A stretch of DNA of 42,549 nt from an uncultured Gammaproteobacteria bacterium (lineage in GTDB: Bacteria > Pseudomonadota > Gammaproteobacteria > Arenicellales > Poriferihabitantaceae). The notes under the pieces are model-generated. The model did no database searches. It worked only from the letters and a program-made list of their open reading frames with translations, and was not told the origin of the DNA. The DNA is taken from NCBI GenBank assembly GCA_937992195.1, contig CALKKV010000027.1:1-42549 (forward strand), read 5' to 3'. This document shows, piece by piece, positions 19,412 to 27,762 of this stretch. The translations under genes were made by a program, and so were the position numbers. The stretch's first letter is position 1. The number at the start of each line of letters is the position of its first letter.

Positions 19412-20403
19412 TGACGGGCGCTGCCGAAAGTAATTTGTCACAACGACAGCATGCTGTGTCCGCTTTGCTAGGCAGTATTCCAGACGTTCGCTGGTTTAGT
19501 CACACGAAGAAAACACTTGAAAGCTGCTATCAGCATGCGCATCTGTTTGGGTATCTTAATCCATTGCGTGCTACACCAATTCAAATCGTTGATCAGGCAG
19601 CGATGGAATGGATATTCAGAATGAACGATTCAGAGCTCAGGAATTCTCCCTGTTTTGACGCAAATTACTGCGTGGCAATTATTATGTGTGAAGGTCTTGA
19701 GCCAAATCCAAATGTTGTCGATATCTGTATTGAACACGATATTGCTCTATTAAAAAGTACTTTGCCTTCCGGGGAGACTCTTGATTATTTGCAAGGGAGA
19801 TTGCCTCAATTGCTTTCACCTCGTTGTAACAAGCACGGGGTATTTTTGGCGGTTATGAATACCGGTGTCATGATAACTGGGGTGAGCGGAGTAGGTAAGA
19901 GTGAAGTTGCGCTCGACTTGATACAGCGTGGCCACCAGCTAATTGCCGATGATGTCGTTGATATTTATCGTCGAGATGGTGCCGAATTATTTGGTGAATG
20001 TTCTCCTACGTTAAAGGGGTACCTTGAAATTCGTGGACTTGGAATTATCAATATCGAAAAGATGTTTGGTCCGGCTTCTGTGCTAGATAACTATAAACTG
20101 CAGTTAATTATTAACTTGAGAGATGCCACCAATAGTGAAATTCGGAATTTGGATCGACTGCAGCCGAGTCTTGAGAATTCCGAAATTTTAGATCTTAAGG
20201 TGCCAACCTTAAATATGCTGGTGGCGCCAGGTCGTAATCTTTCCGTGCTGGTTGAGGCCGCAACAAGAGACCATTTGTTGCGTATGTCTGGAGTTGATAG
20301 CAGTTTGGAGTTTATCCACCAGCACGATCTTATTATGGGTGTTGAAGGAACAGATGAGTTAGAAACGTCTGACAAAAAGGTTCAACATAGGGTGGATTCG
20401 TGA
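19411..20403 (+). CDS. hprK: HPr kinase/phosphorylase
   Basis: HprK adds phosphate to, and removes it from, a serine of HPr-type proteins. In Gram-positive bacteria it controls carbon catabolite repression; in Proteobacteria its role is less clear. The 330-residue protein has an N-terminal domain and a catalytic domain with the P-loop GVSGVGKS at residues 157-164, followed by the family segments LIADDVVDIY and EIRGLGIINIEKMFG. It starts within the ptsN stop and ends in a four-base overlap with rapZ (GTGA). Many gammaproteobacteria, including enterics, lack this gene. Confidence 0.95.
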   Translation: MTGAAESNLSQRQHAVSALLGSIPDVRWFSHTKKTLESCYQHAHLFGYLNPLRATPIQIVDQAAMEWIFRMNDSELRNSPCFDANYCVAIIMCEGLEPNPNVVDICIEHDIALLKSTLPSGETLDYLQGRLPQLLSPRCNKHGVFLAVMNTGVMITGVSGVGKSEVALDLIQRGHQLIADDVVDIYRRDGAELFGECSPTLKGYLEIRGLGIINIEKMFGPASVLDNYKLQLIINLRDATNSEIRNLDRLQPSLENSEILDLKVPTLNMLVAPGRNLSVLVEAATRDHLLRMSGVDSSLEFIHQHDLIMGVEGTDELETSDKKVQHRVDS

Positions 20404-21293
20404 AACTACGTGCAACAGATCTCATTATTGTTAGCGGTATGTCTGGGTCAGGCAAGAGTGTCGCTCTGCAATCGCTTGAAGATATCGGGTACTACTGTAT
20501 CGACAACTTACCAGCGGTATTGCTTCCTGAGTTCAACGAATATTTGCCTGACCATACCTCTGGCAGTGATAGTGAAATAGCGGGTGCCGCAGTCAGCATG
20601 GATGCACGAAACAGCAATTTTCTGGATGATTTAGATGAAACCCTGGAGATACTGAAAGATCAGGGTAGGGCGTGTCGGATTTTATTCGTTGATGCAGAGG
20701 AGCAGGTACTGGTACGCCGATATAGTGAAACTCGGCGTAAACACCCGCTTACCAGCTCTTCTACGCCGCTTGTAGAGGGCATTCGTCTTGAGCGCGAAAT
20801 GCTCCAGCCACTTCGAGATCGTGCTGAAAAAGTACTGGATACTACTGAAACTACGCCGCATCAATTGCGAGGACAGGTGAGAGATTTTGCTGGTGGTTCC
20901 AGTGTTGATGGGCCATTGATACTTCTGGAATCATTCGGTTTTAAATACGGGTCACCCCGGGAAGCGGATTTTATTTTTGATGTTCGATGTTTGCCCAACC
21001 CTCATTGGGAGGCAGACCTTAGGCAGCTTACTGGCCTGGATGAACCGGTAGCTCGCTACCTCGAAAGTCAAACCATGGTACTAGAAATGACCGAAGAGAT
21101 ATTTTCTTTCTTGAAAAGATGGCTGCCTGGATTCGCGAATGAAAATAGGAGCTATATCACCGTTGCCATAGGCTGTACTGGAGGGCAACATCGCTCGGTC
21201 TATATTTGCGAGCAAGTTGTAAAACGATTTATAGATAGAGATATTGGTGCGCAGGTTCGTCACCGACAACTGGAGATGAACGCACTTGATTGA
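20400..21293 (+). CDS. rapZ: RNase adapter protein RapZ
   Basis: In E. coli RapZ binds the small RNA GlmZ and presents it to RNase E, and it senses glucosamine 6-phosphate. Homologues are nucleotide-binding P-loop proteins. The 297 residues have Walker A GMSGSGKS at 13-20, the N-terminal I-D-N-L-P motif and the C-terminal RNA-binding domain marker AIGCTGGQHRSVYICEQ. The GTG start overlaps hprK by four bases, and the end overlaps the NPr gene by eight. Whether a GlmZ-like RNA exists in this organism cannot be seen here. Confidence 0.95.
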   Translation: MKLRATDLIIVSGMSGSGKSVALQSLEDIGYYCIDNLPAVLLPEFNEYLPDHTSGSDSEIAGAAVSMDARNSNFLDDLDETLEILKDQGRACRILFVDAEEQVLVRRYSETRRKHPLTSSSTPLVEGIRLEREMLQPLRDRAEKVLDTTETTPHQLRGQVRDFAGGSSVDGPLILLESFGFKYGSPREADFIFDVRCLPNPHWEADLRQLTGLDEPVARYLESQTMVLEMTEEIFSFLKRWLPGFANENRSYITVAIGCTGGQHRSVYICEQVVKRFIDRDIGAQVRHRQLEMNALD

Positions 21294-21555
21294 ACGAGAT
21301 ATAGAGGTGGTCAATAAATTGGGATTGCACGCCCGTGCAGCCTCTAAACTTGTCAAGTTAACGGCTGGTTTCAGTAGCACAATTAAACTGATAAGTCGTG
21401 AGCAGGAGGTTGATGCAAAAAGCATTATGGGAATACTGATGCTAGCTGCGACCCAAGGTACTACTTTAAAGCTAACGGTTGATGGAGAAGATGAAGTTAA
21501 AGCTGCGGATGCGGTGGCTGCTTTGTTCGCGGATTACTTTGGAGAGGGTGAGTAA
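21286..21555 (+). CDS. ptsO: Phosphocarrier protein NPr (HPr family)
   Basis: NPr passes phosphate from Enzyme I to EIIA-Ntr. In this 89-residue protein the phosphocarrier histidine is H15 (KLGLHARAASKL). A serine lies exactly at position 46 (D-A-K-S-I-M-G-I), the site HprK modifies in HPr. The start is TTG at 21286, inside the end of rapZ, with GGAG ten bases upstream; it gives the family N-terminus M-I-E-R-D-I. Naming it NPr rather than HPr rests on the neighbouring ptsN and is partly inference. Confidence 0.9.
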   Translation: MIERDIEVVNKLGLHARAASKLVKLTAGFSSTIKLISREQEVDAKSIMGILMLAATQGTTLKLTVDGEDEVKAADAVAALFADYFGEGE

Positions 21556-21584
21556 ATGGATTATTGCTTTCGCCGGGGTTTTAA

Positions 21585-23327
21585 ATGCTAGCGTTGCATG
21601 GCACCGGAGTTGGAGCAGGGATTGCAATCGGAAAAGCAAGAGTTATCAGCAAGCCTGGTGATAATATTGCTCGCTATGAAGTTGCTGAGGATGATTTAAA
21701 TGCTGAACTTAAGCGATTCAAAGTAGGTGTTGAAAATGCCATAGCGTCTTTAATATCCGCTGGGGAGAAATTTGAAGACAGTATTCCTGAAGAGGTGGCT
21801 GCCTTGCTTGAGACGCACTCTCTGATTCTGCAGGATCCGATGCTGCAAGAAGAAACGGTAAAGATCATTCGCGATAAAAATGTAAATGCTGAGTACGCAT
21901 TACTGATTTATCAAAAGCGAATGCAAAAAGTATTTGATGAAATACCTGATCCATATTTGAGCAGTAAATCGGCAGATATTTCGCAGGTTATTCAGCGGGT
22001 CCAGGGAGCGTTAATTGAGTCTGATGAGTCAGCAGAACAAAGCCTGAATAATCAGCCTGATGGTGCATTCGATGGTGAAATAATTATCGCAAATGATTTA
22101 ACTCCAGCAGACACGATTGCACTTAAAAAGCACCAGATTTCAGGTTTTCTGACTAACCTTGGCGGTCCAACCTCCCATACCGCAATACTGGCGCGCAGTT
22201 TGCAAATACCAGCAATTGTAGGTTTGCATAACGCGTTGAACCTACTTAGAACAGGTGATCTGCTTATTGTTGATGGGAAGCGTGGCGTAATACTGGCCGG
22301 TCCGGACGAAGTATCGTTGGACGCTTATCGGCGCAGAAGAGAAAAGATTATTCACCGAAGTCAAGCGCTTGAAACACTGCGCGAAGCTGAATCTGTCTCG
22401 CTAGACGGTCAAAAAGTTAACCTTTTATCTAACGTCGAGCTACCGGAAGAAGTTGCTCTGAGTGTCAGGCAAAACGCCGAGGGGGTTGGACTGTATCGTA
22501 CCGAGTTTCTTTTTATGAATCGCGAGGAGCTTCCTGATGAAGAAGAGCAATACCAAGTCTATTCAGAAGTACTGAAAAGTAGCGATAAATCGGTGACCAT
22601 TCGCACCCTTGATCTTGGTGCTGACAAACAGGTTGATGGCGGGCGTGTCAGTGAAAGTCAGGGAACCAATCCGGCTCTCGGTTTGCGTGCGATTCGTTTA
22701 TGTTTGCATGATCTTGGATTATTTAAACCGCATCTTCGGGCGATTTTTCGTGCTTCTGTGCATGGTAAAACGAAGTTAATGGTGCCGATGTTATCCACCG
22801 TTGAAGAGCTTGATCAGCTATTTATTTTGATAGCGGAAGTGAAACAAGAGTTGCGAGCGCAGGGTTGTGAATTTGATGATGCCATTCCGATAGGTGCGAT
22901 GATCGAAGTTCCTGCTGCCGCGGTTGCTGCAGACATTTTTGCACATAAACTGGATTTTTTGTCTATCGGAACAAATGATCTGATTCAGTATACGCTAGCG
23001 ATAGACCGCATCGATGACGAGGTGAACTACCTTTACGACCCGCTACACCCTTCGATATTGCGCTTGGTTAAGATGGTGATTGACGCGGGCAAAAACGCCA
23101 ATATTCCTGTATCAATGTGTGGAGAAATGGCGGGTGAGCCAGAATTTACCCGGGTTCTGCTTGCACTTGGATTGCGCGAATTCAGTATGGATCCCGCTTC
23201 CTTACTTGAAGTGAAGCAACGCATTTTGATGAGTGATATCAGATTGCTTGAACAAGCCTTGCCTGCAATCATGTCCGAGATGGAACCTGGTAAATTGAGG
23301 CAGAAAGTAACAGCATTGAACCAGTAG
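21585..23327 (+). CDS. ptsI: Phosphoenolpyruvate-protein phosphotransferase (Enzyme I)
   Basis: Enzyme I takes phosphate from phosphoenolpyruvate onto a histidine and gives it to the HPr-type protein encoded just upstream. The 580 residues follow the standard layout: HPr-binding helical domain, swivelling phosphohistidine domain with H198 in GGPTSHTAILARS, and the C-terminal barrel with the proton-donor C512 in S-M-C-G-E-M-A-G. There is no N-terminal GAF domain, so it is not the PtsP type of enteric bacteria, although its role here is likely the nitrogen relay. It starts 29 bp after the NPr gene. Confidence 0.94.
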   Translation: MLALHGTGVGAGIAIGKARVISKPGDNIARYEVAEDDLNAELKRFKVGVENAIASLISAGEKFEDSIPEEVAALLETHSLILQDPMLQEETVKIIRDKNVNAEYALLIYQKRMQKVFDEIPDPYLSSKSADISQVIQRVQGALIESDESAEQSLNNQPDGAFDGEIIIANDLTPADTIALKKHQISGFLTNLGGPTSHTAILARSLQIPAIVGLHNALNLLRTGDLLIVDGKRGVILAGPDEVSLDAYRRRREKIIHRSQALETLREAESVSLDGQKVNLLSNVELPEEVALSVRQNAEGVGLYRTEFLFMNREELPDEEEQYQVYSEVLKSSDKSVTIRTLDLGADKQVDGGRVSESQGTNPALGLRAIRLCLHDLGLFKPHLRAIFRASVHGKTKLMVPMLSTVEELDQLFILIAEVKQELRAQGCEFDDAIPIGAMIEVPAAAVAADIFAHKLDFLSIGTNDLIQYTLAIDRIDDEVNYLYDPLHPSILRLVKMVIDAGKNANIPVSMCGEMAGEPEFTRVLLALGLREFSMDPASLLEVKQRILMSDIRLLEQALPAIMSEMEPGKLRQKVTALNQ

Positions 23328-23381
23328 TTTCACAACGTTGATCACTTTAATTATGTTATTGAAAAATACTTCAGGTTTTTG

Positions 23382-23741
23382 ATGGGCTATCAAAAAAATA
23401 CAGGTTTGAATCGAGTTGTAAAAGCGTTTGGTTATTCCTGTCAAGGACTGGTAGCGGCGTGGCGTAGTGAGGCAGCGTTTCGCCAAGAGTGCGTTCTTTG
23501 TTTGATTTTAATACCTGTCGGTTTATGGCTTGGAGAGACGGGGGTAGAACGCGCGCTGTTAGTACTGGTTGTGATGATAGTACCTGTTGTTGAACTCATT
23601 AACTCCGCTATCGAGGCAGTTGTTGATCGTGTGGGTGAAGAAGTACATCCATTATCAGGCCGTGCCAAAGATATTGGTTCTGCGGCAGTTTTTGTATCCA
23701 TATTTATCGTAGTAGTCGTTTGGGCTTTAGTGTTGCTGTGA
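23382..23741 (+). CDS. dgkA: Diacylglycerol kinase
   Basis: DgkA is a small trimeric membrane enzyme that phosphorylates diacylglycerol and so recycles lipid left by membrane-derived sugar synthesis. The 119 residues have three membrane helices and the signature ELINSAIEAVVDRVGEE followed by L-S-G-R-A-K-D-I-G-S-A-A-V. The amphipathic N-terminus with A-A-W-R-S-E-A-A-F-R-Q-E is also typical. The ATG at 23382 is preferred over the TTG just before it. Confidence 0.95.
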   Translation: MGYQKNTGLNRVVKAFGYSCQGLVAAWRSEAAFRQECVLCLILIPVGLWLGETGVERALLVLVVMIVPVVELINSAIEAVVDRVGEEVHPLSGRAKDIGSAAVFVSIFIVVVVWALVLL

Positions 23742-23795
23742 CATCCAGGATTCTTTATTCTCAGTGTTCATATCTGAACAGATTAAATTACTACG

Positions 23796-24578
23796 ATGCA
23801 ATCTAATAATGAATCTCCAGAGTTACTGATAGATTCTGACGGTGGTATCACTACCATCACGCTAAACCGTCCTGCATTGAGAAATGCACTAACCTTTGAA
23901 ATGTACAATGGAATCGCGGAGTTTTGTCAAGCTCCGCCAACAGGCACCCGCGCAATAATTTTTCGAGGAGCGGGAGAAAGAGCCTTTGCCGCAGGTACCG
24001 ATATAAAACAATTTCGTAGTTTTAACGAGCCACAAAACTTTATTGATTACGAAAGTCGCATCGACGATGTGTTGGATGCGATTGAAACCTGTCGTGTACC
24101 GACTATTGCCGCTATTGCCGGTGCCTGCACGGGCGGCGGTGCAATGATCGCGACTGTGTGCGACCTGCGAATTGCCTGTAAGGATCTTAAATTTGGATTC
24201 CCGATTGCGAGAACTTTGGGGAATACACTGTCTTCCAGATCGCTTGCACGTATGGCGGCAATCATCGGACCCGCCCGAACCCGAGAAGTGATTTTTACCA
24301 GTCGTTTGATCGAAATTGAAGAGGCCGCAAATATTGGATTGGTTTCTGAAGTTTTGGAGGATGCCGACACATTATTTTTAGGGGCGAGAAAACTGGCGGA
24401 GTCCTTGCTGGATCGCGCACCGCTGACTTTATACGCTACCAAAATTTTGCAACACAGATTGCTAAAGGGAGATTTAGAAGACGAAGATATGGTGCTAATG
24501 TGTTATCAAAGTGATGACTTCAGTCACGGGTTGGAGTCATTCTTGGCAAAGAAAAAGCCGCAATGGGAGGGCAAGTAA
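23796..24578 (+). CDS. Enoyl-CoA hydratase/isomerase (crotonase) family protein
   Basis: The 260-residue protein has the crotonase fold, with oxyanion-hole segments A-A-G-T-D-I-K-Q-F (about 65-73) and A-G-A-C-T-G-G-G (109-115). One catalytic glutamate of true hydratases appears to be kept (E164, in R-E-V-I-F). The other, normally right after the proline in a Q-P-E-x-x-x-G segment, seems to be isoleucine (F-P-I-A-R-T, residue 137). That alignment is by eye. The enzyme may therefore be an isomerase, lyase or decarboxylase rather than a hydratase. It is followed one base after its stop by a CoA-transferase gene, so the two probably share a pathway. Confidence 0.85.
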   Translation: MQSNNESPELLIDSDGGITTITLNRPALRNALTFEMYNGIAEFCQAPPTGTRAIIFRGAGERAFAAGTDIKQFRSFNEPQNFIDYESRIDDVLDAIETCRVPTIAAIAGACTGGGAMIATVCDLRIACKDLKFGFPIARTLGNTLSSRSLARMAAIIGPARTREVIFTSRLIEIEEAANIGLVSEVLEDADTLFLGARKLAESLLDRAPLTLYATKILQHRLLKGDLEDEDMVLMCYQSDDFSHGLESFLAKKKPQWEGK

Positions 24579-24579
24579 A

Positions 24580-25770
24580 GTGTCAGGACCGTTGTCCGGC
24601 TGTCGTGTTATTGAGTTAGCGCACATTATGGCAGGACCTGTGGCGGGGTTGATGCTGGCGGACATGGGTGCCGACGTAATCAAAGTTGAAAAGCCCGCGG
24701 GAGACGATACCCGCCGTATGGTGCCACCAAGTATTGGTGACGAAAGCGCGGCGTTTATGATGATGAATCGAAACAAACGCGGCATTGTGATCAATGTTAA
24801 GTCAGAAGAAGGTCGGTCTGTTCTCCTTCGTATGATCGCGCAAGCGGATGTATTGATCGAAAATTATCGCAAAGGAACCATGGAAAAATTTGACCTTGGT
24901 TACGATCGACTGAAAGAGGTGAATCCCGGACTGATCTATTGTGAGATCTCCGGATTTGGCAGAACCGGTCCTTATGCGGAACGCGGCGGTTTTGATTTGA
25001 TCGCCCAGGGCATGAGTGGCTTGATGTCTATTACAGGGGAGTCGAAAGATAAACCGCCGGTTAAGACAGGCGCTCCGGTTACAGATATTACCGCGGGCAT
25101 TCTTGCGGCAATGGGAATATCTGCTGCGTATGCGCACCGGCTAAAAACAGGTAGAGGTCAAAAAGTTGATACTTCGTTGTTTGAAGCTGGTATTACCCAT
25201 ACGTATTGGCAATCTGCGATTGCTTTCGCAACCGGTCAGTCCCCTGAACCACTTGGATCGGCCCATCCGTTGAATGCTCCCTACCAATCATTTGAAACCA
25301 GTGATGGCTGGATCAACATTGGCGCGGCAAATCAAGCTAACTGGGAGAGGTTGTTGGAGCTCATTGATATGGTCTCGCTGAATCAAGACAGCCGATTCTC
25401 AAGCAACCCGCAACGAATGCAGCATCTCCCCGAATTAGTGGAAGAGCTCAATCGTGTGTTCAAGAAGCAAACAACTTCGTATTGGTTAACGTTGTTAAAT
25501 GAAGGCGGGTTGCCAGCCGGACCGATACTAAGTGTTTCCGAGATGCATAAAGATAAGCAAACTTTGGCCAGGAATATGGTGGTCGCTACTCAACACGCTA
25601 CCGAAGGAGAGGTCAAAACAATCGGCCTGCCGGTTAAGTTTTCTGAAACCCCTGGTGGAGTGCGATCTGCAGCGCCATTGCTTGGTCAACATGGGAGCGA
25701 AATTCTCTCCGAATATGGATACAGTGAATCCGAGGTGGAGGCACTATATAAATCAGGTGCTATAGGTTAA
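24580..25770 (+). CDS. CaiB/BaiF class III CoA-transferase
   Basis: Class III CoA-transferases move CoA between carboxylic acids through aspartyl intermediates. The 396 residues carry the family N-terminus LSGCRVIELAHIMAGPVAG, then MGADVIKVEKP, N-R-N-K-R-G-I, ISGFGRTGPYAERGGFDLIAQ and the C-terminal P-A-G-P-I motif. A GTG at 24580 with GGGAGG nine bases upstream is the likely start; a longer reading frame overlapping the crotonase gene is less likely. Pairing with a crotonase resembles the caiB-caiD carnitine pair, but the substrate cannot be read from the sequence. Confidence 0.9.
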   Translation: MSGPLSGCRVIELAHIMAGPVAGLMLADMGADVIKVEKPAGDDTRRMVPPSIGDESAAFMMMNRNKRGIVINVKSEEGRSVLLRMIAQADVLIENYRKGTMEKFDLGYDRLKEVNPGLIYCEISGFGRTGPYAERGGFDLIAQGMSGLMSITGESKDKPPVKTGAPVTDITAGILAAMGISAAYAHRLKTGRGQKVDTSLFEAGITHTYWQSAIAFATGQSPEPLGSAHPLNAPYQSFETSDGWINIGAANQANWERLLELIDMVSLNQDSRFSSNPQRMQHLPELVEELNRVFKKQTTSYWLTLLNEGGLPAGPILSVSEMHKDKQTLARNMVVATQHATEGEVKTIGLPVKFSETPGGVRSAAPLLGQHGSEILSEYGYSESEVEALYKSGAIG

Positions 25771-25785
25771 TAATTTTGTTAATCG

Positions 25786-27699
25786 CTAAAAGTAGGGGTA
25801 GCATTGCTTGACCGCTAGCTGATTACCGTCTCTCACCTGTTGGTACTTCTGCCAAAAGCTCTCGTCAATCTTTTTCAAGGAATCCGAAGTGCCGCTTTTA
25901 CGGTATCGACTTAAGTGTTTGGGGCCACCGTTATAGGCAGCGTAGCTTGCTCGCGCCAGATTCTCTATGCCACCTTCATGTTTGTCCTCACCTTTGCGTA
26001 TCGCGTAGCGAATCAGATAACGATGCAATATTTCAGTGCCGGCGGCGGCGTTATACTCTATGTCTTCAGCCAGCGCTGTAGAATCATAAAACCCTTTCCA
26101 CACTAAGGGCATAATTTGCATCATACCCAGAGCGCCGGCGCTAGATGTCATCGTCGAAAGTTCGCCATTACGCGACTGGTACTGGCGCCAGCAGGTTTCT
26201 TGCCAGGCGGTGGTTAAAACCAGATGACTAAAGAGCTTTCTATAGGTGGAATCTAGTGGTTTGGTCATAAGCGTGCCATAGGTGACGCTATTTAGCAGGC
26301 CTTGCACCTGGGTTAAGTAGACTTCGAGATTCTCCCGGTTTGGTGAAGTGTTATTCAAGTCAAGGGGAACATCTTCTGAGGGCATCTCTGAATGTGTATT
26401 TGCATTTGCAGCAGGAACAAGCATAAACAACTCTGCAAGAAAGCGAGATCTTAGACTTTTTCGCTTCGGCGTGATTTCGCCAAAATTGGGCTGAGGTAAC
26501 TGCAAGCTTCGATCGAATTCAAATAACTCTCGCATTTCTCCGTCGGAATCAGGAGCTTCGCTAAGCGGGTCTACACTTTGATCCTCAATAAGAATTCTCG
26601 CTAGCTGCCTTAAACCATCGACAGATATATTCCAGCCAATAACTCTTTCTAAATCTCCCAACGTTTCCAATGCATCGGCTGCAGTGATAAAACTCAGAAG
26701 ACGCAGTGACTTACTCCCGGTCAGGTTTTCAGATAGGTGTCGAAATACGGGTCTGAGCAACTGCCAGGTTGTGACAAAGCTCTGCCTTAGTGCTTCAGCA
26801 CTTCTAACATTGCCAGTTTGCAGGACATCGACAAGGTCGTATCGAGTTTGGATTAATACATCGAGCAGCTGATCTTTTTCATCGGCAACTAATATGTCTC
26901 TAGCAGCAGTTTTGACGATGAACACAAGAAACCGGTCCCACTGCTGCCAATTCTCAAGAAACTGGTTTGTCTCTTCCTCAGTTAGCGCAGACTGAGCGAC
27001 AGGTTTAACTTCTGTCTGTTGAATTTCAATGTCAAATTCGACCATTGCTGCGACATTTTGGTCGGTCACGGTAAGGTGGTCCAAATGCACGGAGTCGATC
27101 ATCTTGCGACTGCTTTGCAGGTCTTGGCCAGACACAAAAAGTGGTAAAAGTTGGCGTAATTCGTCCACCGCACCAATGAGATCAATCCGTAGTTGATCGA
27201 GGTAAGGGTGTACCGATGGTTTTGCCAGATTCCAAAATCGATTGCTCAAAGGGTTGGATTTTCCCTCCGGGTTCAAGAGTTCGGTATCTATCGTGGAGAA
27301 TGCGATACGACCTCTTGGATCGGTGATACTAGCCTGTTGTTTTGCTTTGATCTTCCCGTTCCAACGCAATAACCCGATACATCGGCTTCCAAGCTGCACC
27401 CCGGATTGTGCGGAAGCGTCGGTGATGACATAAAATTGCCCGTTCTCTATAAGTGCTTCAGGATTCGACAGCGTGAGATCGTTACAGCCACTTTCATCTC
27501 CCCATACTGACACTTCGGCATTATCCTGAAATAGTGTTTGCTGCAGAATACGGGTAATATAGTTAGCGTCGAATTCGACAGGGATATCTATTTTCGCAGC
27601 CAAGCTGATATTTGGTGCGAGTAACAACAGCCCTATGGCCAAATTTAGAGAGCACCGCGCGGGAGAAACGACTGAATTTAAGCGAAGGCAGCTGAACAT
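25786..27699 (-). CDS. Exported lytic transglycosylase (SLT domain)
   Basis: This 637-residue protein has a signal peptide (hydrophobic residues about 18-34, cleavage near S-L-A-A). About 450 residues of helical sequence that I do not recognise follow. The C-terminal SLT domain runs from about 485 to the end. The probable catalytic glutamate is E501 (A-W-Q-E-T-C-W-R-Q-Y), followed by the family G-A-L-G-M-M-Q-I-M-P and Y-A-A-Y-N-G-G-P. Such enzymes cut the glycan strands of peptidoglycan and leave 1,6-anhydro ends. It converges on the CoA-transferase gene and is divergent from the DUF255 gene. Confidence 0.85.
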   Translation of the reverse strand: MFSCLRLNSVVSPARCSLNLAIGLLLLAPNISLAAKIDIPVEFDANYITRILQQTLFQDNAEVSVWGDESGCNDLTLSNPEALIENGQFYVITDASAQSGVQLGSRCIGLLRWNGKIKAKQQASITDPRGRIAFSTIDTELLNPEGKSNPLSNRFWNLAKPSVHPYLDQLRIDLIGAVDELRQLLPLFVSGQDLQSSRKMIDSVHLDHLTVTDQNVAAMVEFDIEIQQTEVKPVAQSALTEEETNQFLENWQQWDRFLVFIVKTAARDILVADEKDQLLDVLIQTRYDLVDVLQTGNVRSAEALRQSFVTTWQLLRPVFRHLSENLTGSKSLRLLSFITAADALETLGDLERVIGWNISVDGLRQLARILIEDQSVDPLSEAPDSDGEMRELFEFDRSLQLPQPNFGEITPKRKSLRSRFLAELFMLVPAANANTHSEMPSEDVPLDLNNTSPNRENLEVYLTQVQGLLNSVTYGTLMTKPLDSTYRKLFSHLVLTTAWQETCWRQYQSRNGELSTMTSSAGALGMMQIMPLVWKGFYDSTALAEDIEYNAAAGTEILHRYLIRYAIRKGEDKHEGGIENLARASYAAYNGGPKHLSRYRKSGTSDSLKKIDESFWQKYQQVRDGNQLAVKQCYPYF

Positions 27700-27762
27700 T
27701 CGCTTATTTTAACAACTCCTATCAACGCTGGAACTAATCACACGACTTTAGTTCAAAAACAC

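Noticed and set aside
24511..24579. Longer reading frame for the CoA-transferase starting inside the crotonase gene
   Set aside because: The extra residues do not look like the family, and GTG at 24580 has a strong GGGAGG at good spacing and gives the standard N-terminus.
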